DNA of 64,000 nucleotides from Gluconacetobacter dulcium (GTDB taxonomy: Bacteria > Pseudomonadota > Alphaproteobacteria > Acetobacterales > Acetobacteraceae): positions 1 to 64,000 of the forward strand of contig NZ_JABEQN010000009.1 in the NCBI RefSeq assembly GCF_014174165.1, given 5' to 3'. Both the position numbers and the translations under genes were made by a program. Shown one piece after another: positions 46,541-55,174 of the stretch; position 1 is the first letter of the stretch; each line of letters opens with the position of its first letter. Below the pieces are notes generated by a model. The model had not been told where the DNA came from, did not search any database, and saw nothing but the letters and a program-made list of their open reading frames with translations.

Positions 46541-47308
46541 ATGGCACAGAAGACGAAACGCCTCGTGCTCGTCGTCAGCGGCAAAGGCGGTGTCGGCAAG
46601 ACGACGTTCAGCCGCCTGATGACGGACGTGTATCGGGAACGCAACACGAAGGCCGCGATCTTCGACGCGGACGGCTTGGTTGGCGGGCTGGCTCGCGTCT
46701 ATCATGGCGCGGGCGTCGCCTTCTATGATCTTCGCGACGACGCGGATCGTGTCACGCTTCTCAATTCGATTGCCCTCGATGCCGATGTCATTCTGCACGA
46801 TCTGCCGGGCGGTAGCCTCTTTGAGATCAGCAAGATCGTGGACACCGGCGATGGGAAACAGGTCGGGGGATTCCTCGAAGCCCTGCGCGACAATGGTGTC
46901 CGGCTGACGCTCGCGCATGTCATTGATAGCGAGATCGAAAGCGCTGATAGCGTCGGCAAGCACCTCGACATGTTCGGAACGGACGGTGTCGATCATGTCG
47001 CCGTGCTGAATATGCGCGAGGCCCGTGACCCAAAGGCCGACTTCCCATACTGGTTCGGCTTCGACGACGCGGACGGCAAACGGCGCTATGGCAAGGCTCG
47101 CGATCGACTGATTGCCGCCGGCGGTGTCGAGATCACCATGCCCGCGATGCAGGCCGGGACGCGCGCCAAAATCAACGCGCTGAACCTTCGCTATTCGGAG
47201 TGCGCTCGGCACCCTGAACTGACGATCACGGAGCGATCGATCGCGTCCCAGTTCCTGCGCGGATTCCGGAAGGCCATCGAACCGGCCGGCGACTTCCTCG
47301 GCCTGTGA
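46541..47308 (+). CDS. ParA-family ATPase (StbB/TraL-like)
   Basis: 255 residues with a deviant Walker A of ParA type, VVSGKGGVGKTTFSRLM, a Walker A' region FDADGLVGGLAR and Walker B-like VILHDLPGG. Such ATPases next to relaxases help place plasmid DNA or dock the relaxosome. Start ATG 46541 gives the standard short N-terminus. It lies second in the rightward operon, 180 nt after the DNA-binding gene and 15 nt before a membrane protein gene, the same order as stbABC of R388. Confidence 0.82.
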   Translation: MAQKTKRLVLVVSGKGGVGKTTFSRLMTDVYRERNTKAAIFDADGLVGGLARVYHGAGVAFYDLRDDADRVTLLNSIALDADVILHDLPGGSLFEISKIVDTGDGKQVGGFLEALRDNGVRLTLAHVIDSEIESADSVGKHLDMFGTDGVDHVAVLNMREARDPKADFPYWFGFDDADGKRRYGKARDRLIAAGGVEITMPAMQAGTRAKINALNLRYSECARHPELTITERSIASQFLRGFRKAIEPAGDFLGL

Positions 47309-47323
47309 TCGGAGGACCGTGCG

Positions 47324-47944
47324 ATGACCATTTTCAACGATACGGCCGATGCTCTGGGCGTCGCCCCGGAGGCCCGCAATCGGGCATGGGCTGCCGTGGG
47401 AGCGGCCGGGATCAGTCCTGATGATCCCGAGGTCGTGCGGTTATTGGTCAACGAGCATGTCCGTTCGACGATGGCCGCACTCACGAGCGACCTGGAAACG
47501 GCGGCGGGCAAGGCGATCCGGGAATTCGGGGACGCGCAGGCACAGGGGGAAGCGGCGGCATCGGCACGGCTCGCAACACGCGGGACGGAGTTGGCGCAGA
47601 GCCTGTCGTCTGCAATAGCAGCGAACGTCGAGCGCACGCTGGATCGGCGGGCTGAGGCCAAACTGAACATCTCGATGACGACGCAATGGGCCTGCGGGGC
47701 GATCGTCTTCTCGGTCGGATTCTACCTGGGGTCGCTGAGTATTGGTTACGTTGATGTGCCTGACGACCAGATCACGCGCTGGCTTCAGGCCCGGACGCCT
47801 TGGTTTCTGCTGTCTGCCGGCGCGGTCGGGTTCCTGGCTCTCCGCCTGATCGTCGCTTGGGTCGCTTCGTCACCCCTGATCCGATTCCTGCTGTGCCTGC
47901 CACCGCGCGAGAGCATCCGGGCGTGGACGGGCCGCGACTACTGA
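47324..47944 (+). CDS. Membrane protein of the accessory transfer operon (StbC-like position)
   Basis: 206 residues. The N-terminal half is soluble and helical (Ala/Glu-rich, ALTSDLETAAGKAIREFGDAQ), and the C-terminal half has two membrane helices (TQWACGAIVFSVGFYLGSLSI and WFLLSAGAVGFLALRLIVAWVA). Third gene of the operon, 15 nt after the ParA gene. RP4 TraM and R388 StbC occupy the same place; the similarity is in position and topology only. Confidence 0.65.
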   Translation: MTIFNDTADALGVAPEARNRAWAAVGAAGISPDDPEVVRLLVNEHVRSTMAALTSDLETAAGKAIREFGDAQAQGEAAASARLATRGTELAQSLSSAIAANVERTLDRRAEAKLNISMTTQWACGAIVFSVGFYLGSLSIGYVDVPDDQITRWLQARTPWFLLSAGAVGFLALRLIVAWVASSPLIRFLLCLPPRESIRAWTGRDY

Positions 47945-47970
47945 AACCTGCAAACACAAGGAGAGGACCG

Positions 47971-48225
47971 ATGATCAAAATCGTCAGGACATCACTGAAT
48001 ATCGCGGCGGGGACAATGTTCCTGTCCGCCGCCAGCCCGATCGTGAGCATCGCGAATATGACCGGCACCGGTGCCGCGCTGCCCGCTCCGGTCCAGGCGA
48101 TTGGGCAGACGATCCATCAGATCGCTCAGGCCGCGATCAGCAACGCGGGTCTGCCGACAGCGCCGGCCGACCTCGCCATCGGGCCGAACCTCGAAACGCC
48201 AGGGCGGCTGGAGTTCGGGCAGTGA
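47971..48225 (+). CDS. Small exported protein
   Basis: 84 residues, with an excellent ribosome site (AAGGAGAGG, 4 nt before the ATG). An N-terminal signal or anchor (IVRTSLNIAAGTMFLSAASPIVSIA) precedes a short helical mature part. Its stop overlaps the next start (GTGA). Unknown function; it is a fixed part of the rightward transfer/adhesin operon. Confidence 0.6.
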   Translation: MIKIVRTSLNIAAGTMFLSAASPIVSIANMTGTGAALPAPVQAIGQTIHQIAQAAISNAGLPTAPADLAIGPNLETPGRLEFGQ

Positions 48226-48443
48226 AGGGCGACAGCAAGCTCGGCGCCGGCCGGCGCGGGACCCGCGCAGCAATCACGGCCGCATACAGGGCGCGGCGGA
48301 TCGCAGCCGGCTGGGTTGATTTCCGCCGCTATGTGCCTGGCGAAATCCGGGGCGAGATCGGGAAAACGGTCAGCCGGAAAATTCGGCGCTGGCAACTCAA
48401 ACAGAACAAACCGAACGACAACGACAAGACGGACGGAGAATGA
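48222..48443 (+). CDS. Small basic protein
   Basis: 73 residues, strongly basic in the middle (RRGTRAAITAAYRARRIAAGW, SRKIRRWQLKQNK). Starts with GTG overlapping the previous stop, with GGAG 8 nt upstream. It ends 4 nt before the TpsA start, so it links the transfer genes to the adhesin gene in one transcript. May bind nucleic acid; no family recognised. Confidence 0.55.
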   Translation: MKGDSKLGAGRRGTRAAITAAYRARRIAAGWVDFRRYVPGEIRGEIGKTVSRKIRRWQLKQNKPNDNDKTDGE

Positions 48444-48447
48444 CATC

Positions 48448-51400
48448 ATGTTCCGCAACTCACGCACACGCATCATCGCTGCATTTATGCTCACGACAGC
48501 CCTATCGTCGGTTCGCGCCTCGATCGCGATGGCCGGCGCCCTGCCCACGGGTGGCGCTTTCGTTGCCGGCTCGGGCCAGATCGCCACCAGCGGCTCGGCG
48601 ATGACGATCAACCAGACGTCCGCGCGGGGCGTCATCGACTGGCGTGGATTCTCGATTGGCTCGGGCAACTCTGTGCAGTTCAACAATGGCGCCGGAGCGA
48701 CGATGAACCGGGTGACTGGCGCCCAGATGAGCCAGATCGACGGCAAGCTGGGAGCGGCTGGCTCGGTCTTCCTGATCAACCCGAACGGCGTCGTCGTTGG
48801 CCCCGGCGGGCAGGTGGTCACGAACGGCTCGTTCGTTGCGTCCACGCGCGATATCAGCAACGGTCAGTTCATAGCCGGCGGGTCGATGACCGCCTCGGGG
48901 CAGTCGTCCGGCGCTGTTGTCAACAGGGGCACGATCAGGGCTGCGAACGGCAACGTCGTGTTGATCGGTCAGAGCGTCACAAACGAGGGCGTCATCGTCA
49001 CCGGCCATCGGACTGCGGCGATGATCGCAGCGGATTCCGTCGTTCTTTCTGAGACCGGCGGGCCATCTGGCATTTATGTTGCCGCCGGTTCGACCGGCCG
49101 GGGTGACGTGACCAATGCCGGCCGCATCCAGGCGGCGGCGGTTGAACTGGCATCTGCTCATGGCAACGTCTATGCGCTCGGGGGCAACCACCAGGGGGCC
49201 ATCCAGGCGACCGGGGCTCAGGAGGTCAACGGCGAGGTCTATCTGACGGCCGGCGACGGAACGGTCGATGTTGGTGGCCGCATCACCGCCCACAACACCG
49301 ACGGCTCGGGTGGCCAGATCGTCGCAAACGGCCGTGATGTGGCGCTCGCGTCCCGCGCTGTCATGGATACAGGATCGACGGTTGCCGGCCGGGCCGGGGG
49401 CACCATCCTCGTCGGTACGTCGGGCCACGGCCAGAACCTGGCCCAGACGGTCAAGCTCGCGGACGGCGCCCGGCTGACAGCGGGAGGCAAAGGGGCCGGA
49501 CTGATCGAGACATCCGCAAACAGCGTCTCGACCGGCGCGCTGACCGTCGATGCCGGACGGGGCGGCACATGGCTGACTGACCCTGATGACCTGACGATCG
49601 ACAGCACGGCGGCGGGGACGATTCAGACGGCGCTGAATGCGGGGACGAACGTCACGGAGCAGACGACGGCATCGGGCACGTCCGGGGCAGGCACGGTGTC
49701 TGCCGGGAGTGGCGACATCAACGTCAACTCCGGCATTTCGTGGAGCGGCAAAGCGACGTTGACGCTCGATGCGTATCGGAATCTGAATGTGAACGCGCCG
49801 ATCACCGTGAATGACGCAGGCGCGGTCGTGATCCAGACGAACGGGGATGACATCTTCAACCCCGGCGGGTCGCTGACATATTCCACCCAGAACGCTGGTT
49901 CCCTGAGCGTGAACGGCGCGGCCTATACCCTGCTCTGGGGCCTTAGCGGGCTGAACAGCATCGGCACGGCCGGGTCAATCTCCGGCAATTTCGCTCTTGC
50001 GGGCAATGTCGATGATGCAAGCGCGCTGTTCACGCCTATTGCCCATACCGGCAATTTTGTTGGCGTTTTCGACGGCTTGGGCCACTCCGTCAGCAACCTG
50101 AACGTCAATGATCCCACCCATGCCGCCAGCGGTCTGTTCGGCATTTCGTCGGGGACGATCGCCAACGTCTCGGTGTCCGGCATCATCGACGGGCGCGGTG
50201 GCCCGACAACGTCCTACGTCGGCGGCGTTGTCGGCCAGAACAATGGCCTGGTGCGTGATTCTCATTCATCCGCGACTGTCTATGGTTATTATGTTGGCGG
50301 CCTGAGCGGCGGTTCTGCGACAGGGACTGCGACGATCGAGCGTTCAACATCGTCCGGCAATGTCTATGCCCTGGACGGATCGCCTTACTCGGGCGGTCTG
50401 GCAGGCACGGCTGCTTCAGTCATTGATTCCTCCGCTTCAGGCAATGTGGTCTCGTCCGTTGCCGGCTCCTGGGTTGGCGGGCTGGTCGGTTATATGACTG
50501 GCGATGTCTCCGGCTCTTCCGCATCCGGCAACGTCACCGCATCTGGCAGCGGCGTTAAATCCGGCGGCCTGGTGGGCTTTACGACCGGCGGAATTTCTGA
50601 CTCCATCGCGACCGGCACGGTTACGGCTGGCCAGAACGCCATCGCGGGCGGGCTGGTTGGTCAGGCGTCAGGCACGCTTTCCAGCGTCCGCGCTTCAGGC
50701 AATGTGACCGGCGGTGATAGTGCGACGGTCGGTGGTCTGGCGGGCCGCAATTATGGCCAGGTCACGCAAGCGATTGCGATCGGCGATGCGACCACGGGCG
50801 TCGGGGGCTCGGCCGGCGGGCTGGTCGGGCAGAACGAGGGCGGCATCAGCGTTTCCTATGCGACGGGCAATACCACGGCATCCGGCGCGACCGGCACTCT
50901 CGGCTATGCCGGCGGGCTTGTGGGCGACAATGAGGCTGCGATCTCTCAGGCATATTCGACCGGGTCGGCCACGGGGCTGACCAACACTTACACCGGCGGG
51001 CTGATCGGAAAATGGGGCGCCGGCACGGTTTCGGATACCTATGCGACGGGCCTCGTAACCGGCCAGACCAGCCAGATCGGCGGGTTTGCCGGGCTGCGCG
51101 TGGGGAATCCCGGCGTATCTCACGGTTACTGGGACACCGTGACGACCGGCACGCAGACGGCGATCGGAAAAATCGACCAATACACGTATGTCATCAATAT
51201 CAACGGCCTGACGACAGGGCAGTTCGCGCGAGGCCAGGAAACCCTGGTCGGGGGATGGGTGACCGGAGCGCCCTATGAGGTGCTTTCAGGGCTGCCCTAC
51301 ATCGTCGTGACGGGGGCTGGCTATGCCCACGAAACGTATGGCTCCGCGACCGTGACCGCGCCGAAAACAGTAACGGCCACGGCTTCAGATGGGATCGATA

Positions 51401-53700
51401 CGACGGCCGCCCTTGCCGGAATCGGCCCGTGGCACGGCTATAGCCAGAGTGCGGCGGGTAATGCCTATGCGACATGGGCCGAGGGTGTGACCGCGCCGTG
51501 GCACCAGACCGTTTATCACGCGACTGTCATGATCGATCCGGCGGCGCTGACGATCAAAGCGGGTGATGCGACATCGACGTATGGCCAGACGCCGGACGTT
51601 TCTGGAGCCGGATACACGGTTTCGGGGCTGCTCAATAGCGATTCTGTTTCTGGCCTGAACCTGTCCACGATCGCGACCAAGTCGAGCAATACCGGCACGT
51701 ATGACATCACCGCGTCTGGCGCAACCGGCACGGGGATCAGCAATTATATTGTTGTTTACCAGCCGGGGACACTGACAATCGATCCGGCGGCGCTGACGGT
51801 CATCGCCAATGACAAGACCTCGACCTATGGCCAGACGCCCGCGCTGGGGACAACGGGATTCACGGCGAATGGCCTGGTCAACGGCGACACGATCTCCGGG
51901 GTCAATCTGACGACGACGGCAACTGGCGCGAGCAGTGTCGGGCAGTATGGCATCACGGCCTCGGGCGCGGTGGGTTACGGCTTGGGCAACTATGCGATCA
52001 GCTATCAGCCGGGGACACTGACCATCGATCCGGCGACACTGACTGTAACAGCCGGGAGCGGAACGTCTGTGTATGGCGAGGCTGTGTCCACGCCCGGTTA
52101 CAAGGTCAGCGGGCTGGTCAACGGCGATACCGTGACGGCCGTATCTGTTGACAATACCGCATCGTCCGCGTCCGCCGTTGGGGATTATGCCGTTAATGCC
52201 TCGGGGGCTGCCGGCACGGGCCTGGGCAATTACAATGTGCAGTATGTCGCTGGAGATTGGTCAATCACGCCGCAGACGCTGACAGTAAAAGCGGGGAGTG
52301 GGTCGGTCGAGTATGGTCAGACGGCGGGCGGGTATGGGTTTACCGCAACCGGGCTGGCGAACGGAGACACTGTCAATGATGTCACGTTGTCAACCCCGGC
52401 GACCGCGCAGTCGAGCGTCGGGCAGTATGCGCTCAATGCCAGCGATGCGGTCGGGACGGGTCTGGGAAATTACACGATTGCGTATCAGCCGGGAACGCTG
52501 ACGATCACGCCCGCGCCGCTGACGGTGACCGCAGGGAGTGGTTCGAGCGTTTATGGAACGACGCCATCTGCCGCTGGGTATAGCGTCGCTGGCCTGGTGA
52601 ATGGCGATACTGTCTCCGGGGTCAGCGTCAATCAGCCGGTGACCGGGGCATCCGGGGTCGGGTCGTATGTGACGACGGCTTCAGCGGCGACCGGCAGCGG
52701 CTTGGGCAATTATGTGATCGACTATGAGAACGGATCATGGAACGTCACGCCCGCGACGCTGACGATCGCTGCGAATGATGCTTCGTCGGTCTATGGTCAG
52801 GCCCCGAAAACGGCCGGGTTCACGGCCAGCGGTCTGGTCAATGGCGACGCGGTTTCCAGTGTCGATCTGTCCACGACGGCGACGGCGGCTTCCTCGATTG
52901 GTGACTATGCGATCAATGTCAGTGGAGCGACGGGAACGGGCCTGAGCAATTACACGATCGGCTACCAGAGCAGCACGCTGACGATCGATCCGGCCGCGCT
53001 GACGGTCACGGCTCTGAACCAGAACTCGACGTATGGCCAGAACCCGGCTCTCGGCACGACCGGCTTCTCCGCGAGCGGCCTGGTCAACGGGGATACGATT
53101 TCGGGCGTGCGACTGACGACTGCGGCGACGGGCGCGTCTGGGGTTGGTCAGTATGGGATCGTCGCAAGCAATGCGTCAGGCGTCGGGCTGGGGAATTACG
53201 CGATCAATTATCAGGGTGGCACTCTGACTGTTGATCCTGCCGCGCTGACTGTGATTGCCGGAAACGGAACGAGCGTTTACGGACAGCCGGCCGAACTGCC
53301 GGGCTGGACGGTGAACGGACTGGTCAATGGGGATCGCGTGACATCCGTCACTGTCGATACCGGGCATACCGTTGCAAGCGGCGTCGGGACATATACGACG
53401 ACAGCGTCGGGCGCGACCGGGTCGGGGCTGGGGAATTACACGATCGCATATCAGAACGGGTCGTGGACTGTGACACCTGCTACGGTTGTCGTGAAGCCCG
53501 ACGATCAGACGAGCGTTTATGGACAGACGCCTCTTAGCCAGAATCCGGGGGTCATCGCGGTTGCTGCTGTCACGCCGGCGGCTTCGGGTGACGCGACGAC
53601 GGAGAATGACAAGGTGACGGCCGAGGCGACTGTGTCGTGCAACTCGGGCGGGAACCTGGTCGGGCAGACAGAGATGACCTGTCAGACCAGGGGGAAGTGA
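48448..53700 (+). CDS. TpsA filamentous-haemagglutinin-like adhesin with GLUG and MBG repeats
   Basis: 1,750 residues. Signal peptide (RIIAAFMLTTALSSVRASIAMA), then the TPS secretion domain with the hallmark VFLINPNGVVVGPGG. A central region has many GLUG-type repeats (GGLVGQN.G and similar), followed by eight full MBG domains of about 78 residues and a partial ninth; each has SVYGQTP, GLVNGDTVSGV and GLGNY signatures. It is exported by TpsB and probably forms a long surface fibre. There is no C-terminal toxin module, so contact-dependent inhibition is unlikely. Start ATG 48448; it belongs to the transfer operon. Confidence 0.88.
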   Translation: MFRNSRTRIIAAFMLTTALSSVRASIAMAGALPTGGAFVAGSGQIATSGSAMTINQTSARGVIDWRGFSIGSGNSVQFNNGAGATMNRVTGAQMSQIDGKLGAAGSVFLINPNGVVVGPGGQVVTNGSFVASTRDISNGQFIAGGSMTASGQSSGAVVNRGTIRAANGNVVLIGQSVTNEGVIVTGHRTAAMIAADSVVLSETGGPSGIYVAAGSTGRGDVTNAGRIQAAAVELASAHGNVYALGGNHQGAIQATGAQEVNGEVYLTAGDGTVDVGGRITAHNTDGSGGQIVANGRDVALASRAVMDTGSTVAGRAGGTILVGTSGHGQNLAQTVKLADGARLTAGGKGAGLIETSANSVSTGALTVDAGRGGTWLTDPDDLTIDSTAAGTIQTALNAGTNVTEQTTASGTSGAGTVSAGSGDINVNSGISWSGKATLTLDAYRNLNVNAPITVNDAGAVVIQTNGDDIFNPGGSLTYSTQNAGSLSVNGAAYTLLWGLSGLNSIGTAGSISGNFALAGNVDDASALFTPIAHTGNFVGVFDGLGHSVSNLNVNDPTHAASGLFGISSGTIANVSVSGIIDGRGGPTTSYVGGVVGQNNGLVRDSHSSATVYGYYVGGLSGGSATGTATIERSTSSGNVYALDGSPYSGGLAGTAASVIDSSASGNVVSSVAGSWVGGLVGYMTGDVSGSSASGNVTASGSGVKSGGLVGFTTGGISDSIATGTVTAGQNAIAGGLVGQASGTLSSVRASGNVTGGDSATVGGLAGRNYGQVTQAIAIGDATTGVGGSAGGLVGQNEGGISVSYATGNTTASGATGTLGYAGGLVGDNEAAISQAYSTGSATGLTNTYTGGLIGKWGAGTVSDTYATGLVTGQTSQIGGFAGLRVGNPGVSHGYWDTVTTGTQTAIGKIDQYTYVININGLTTGQFARGQETLVGGWVTGAPYEVLSGLPYIVVTGAGYAHETYGSATVTAPKTVTATASDGIDTTAALAGIGPWHGYSQSAAGNAYATWAEGVTAPWHQTVYHATVMIDPAALTIKAGDATSTYGQTPDVSGAGYTVSGLLNSDSVSGLNLSTIATKSSNTGTYDITASGATGTGISNYIVVYQPGTLTIDPAALTVIANDKTSTYGQTPALGTTGFTANGLVNGDTISGVNLTTTATGASSVGQYGITASGAVGYGLGNYAISYQPGTLTIDPATLTVTAGSGTSVYGEAVSTPGYKVSGLVNGDTVTAVSVDNTASSASAVGDYAVNASGAAGTGLGNYNVQYVAGDWSITPQTLTVKAGSGSVEYGQTAGGYGFTATGLANGDTVNDVTLSTPATAQSSVGQYALNASDAVGTGLGNYTIAYQPGTLTITPAPLTVTAGSGSSVYGTTPSAAGYSVAGLVNGDTVSGVSVNQPVTGASGVGSYVTTASAATGSGLGNYVIDYENGSWNVTPATLTIAANDASSVYGQAPKTAGFTASGLVNGDAVSSVDLSTTATAASSIGDYAINVSGATGTGLSNYTIGYQSSTLTIDPAALTVTALNQNSTYGQNPALGTTGFSASGLVNGDTISGVRLTTAATGASGVGQYGIVASNASGVGLGNYAINYQGGTLTVDPAALTVIAGNGTSVYGQPAELPGWTVNGLVNGDRVTSVTVDTGHTVASGVGTYTTTASGATGSGLGNYTIAYQNGSWTVTPATVVVKPDDQTSVYGQTPLSQNPGVIAVAAVTPAASGDATTENDKVTAEATVSCNSGGNLVGQTEMTCQTRGK

Positions 53701-53818
53701 TCCAAGGCGGGCGCGGCTTCGGGCTGCGGCTGATGGAAGAGGGGGCGCTCCGGTTTCGGGGCGCTCCTTTGTGTTTCGAGGATGCTGAAGGGGGATCGCG
53801 CTGCGACGGTCAGGGATC

Positions 53819-53920
53819 GGCCGGGCTGCCGCCGGCCTGGGCGGTTACGTCCTTTAATGCTTCTCAACACCACCTCGGCGGAGCTGAGGCTGCCCCCATC
53901 GCCATCCGCGCCCCCCCTTG
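53819..53920. repeat. GC-rich palindromic element, copy 3 (after tpsA)
   Basis: Starts 118 nt past the tpsA stop. Hairpin GGCCGG/CCGGCC (53819-53837), box GCGGTTACG (53841-53849), variable middle, hairpin CCTCGGC-GGA-GCTGAGG (53873-53889), tail CGCCCCCCCTTGG. It is the shortest of the three full copies. The 265-nt gap around it has no supported gene. Confidence 0.7.
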
Positions 53921-53965
53921 GACTGCTTCAGCATCAAAGAATATGGGGAAGCAGCGCTGGGGGCA

Positions 53966-55174
53966 TTAGCCCTTCCGTTTGACCAGCGACGCCGTTTTGG
54001 GATCATAAACGTATCCGGTTATTGTCCCATCTTTGATTTTTTCCACGGCTTCATTGATGACAAACAAGGGGACAAGGAACCATTCGCGAGGAATGACAGG
54101 GTTCCCGAACCTATCCTCTATCTGGATGTCCAGCCGTGCCGGATCGAAAATGCGATGGATGATGTTCTCAAGTTTTGTCCGGCTGATATTGAACAGATTG
54201 TAAGTCGCCGCGACCTCGACATCAGCTAACAGGAACGTCGGATCAAGTTTTGCATTGGCTATCCGTTTGGCAACGTCTCCCCCAGTTACGCCAATCTTGT
54301 GGACAAGGTCTCTGTTGGCCGCGATAATGGGATTGTCGGATTCACTTCTCAGAACGTAAATAGTTCCGCTTGCAAGATCGTCTTCGTCGTTGTCTCCGGC
54401 GAATAATGGCCCGGCACTGGGTTCGGACACTCGGCGGCTGGCTTCATCTTTATAAAGCGCACGCTGAAGGGAACGAAGCAGGATGTTGCTTTCGGTTCCA
54501 TTGGAATAAATGACGCGGAGACGGGCATCACTCTCACCATTGGGCGCTCTGAAGGTCTCACCAATCTCGGCAACATATGCTGTCTGACCACCCAGGATAA
54601 AAAATTCTCCCGGTCTGATGTCAGTTTTCAGGAGGCCGGCTTCTTTCCGGATAGGGCGTGTAATGCGCGTTCCGATCTCGATGTCTTTCTGGACTGCCTC
54701 GAATATCGACTTGAAAGTATCGAAATCCTCACAGCGCTCCCGGTTGGCGACTTCCTCGGCTGCCCGCTTTTCTGCTGTGGAGCGGACGTGGCGCAGTTCA
54801 GTGATTGAATTCTGCTCGATGCCGTCCACGCCGAGCATGGAAAGCAGTTCATCGTCGCTTATGTTTTCATCGATCTCTTCAATGACAATAGCATTGGAGA
54901 GAATACCCTGATGATCCATAGGCAGAAGCAATGCCATGCACTCGGGTTGCGAGCGAAGCCGATCGAGGCGGACTGCGTATAGACGCTCGAAAATGTCGTG
55001 ATCTTCCCCATGGCGGGGAGAGCGTCCGTGTTTGTCCACAAACCGCTGGATTTCCTCAAAACCAGCTATGATGCGCTCTTCTTTTGGAGTTCGGGAGGCT
55101 TCTTTCTTTGTCTCGACTTCAACGCCCAGCGCTGACAGGAGCGCATCATCCTCGTCGGTAAAACCTTTAGCCAC
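53966..55174 (-). CDS. GIY-YIG nuclease-domain protein, last gene of putative restriction operon
   Basis: 402 residues. The C-terminal GIY-YIG fold of the T5orf172/MUG113 type is clear: GTIYVLRS (residues 270-277), HKIGVTGGDVAKRI with the conserved Arg304, and the metal Glu336 in TKLENIIH. The second motif reads KIG in place of YIG, as in many members. The N-terminal 250 residues have no family I recognise and may bind DNA or the helicase. The start overlaps the end of the helicase gene by 8 nt. It is the best candidate for the cutting subunit of the four-gene system. Confidence 0.85.
   Translation of the reverse strand: MAKGFTDEDDALLSALGVEVETKKEASRTPKEERIIAGFEEIQRFVDKHGRSPRHGEDHDIFERLYAVRLDRLRSQPECMALLLPMDHQGILSNAIVIEEIDENISDDELLSMLGVDGIEQNSITELRHVRSTAEKRAAEEVANRERCEDFDTFKSIFEAVQKDIEIGTRITRPIRKEAGLLKTDIRPGEFFILGGQTAYVAEIGETFRAPNGESDARLRVIYSNGTESNILLRSLQRALYKDEASRRVSEPSAGPLFAGDNDEDDLASGTIYVLRSESDNPIIAANRDLVHKIGVTGGDVAKRIANAKLDPTFLLADVEVAATYNLFNISRTKLENIIHRIFDPARLDIQIEDRFGNPVIPREWFLVPLFVINEAVEKIKDGTITGYVYDPKTASLVKRKG

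Noticed and set aside
48448-53700. Contact-dependent inhibition toxin (CdiA)
   Set aside because: MBG repeats continue to the C-terminus; no toxin domain or VENN motif and no immunity gene follows.
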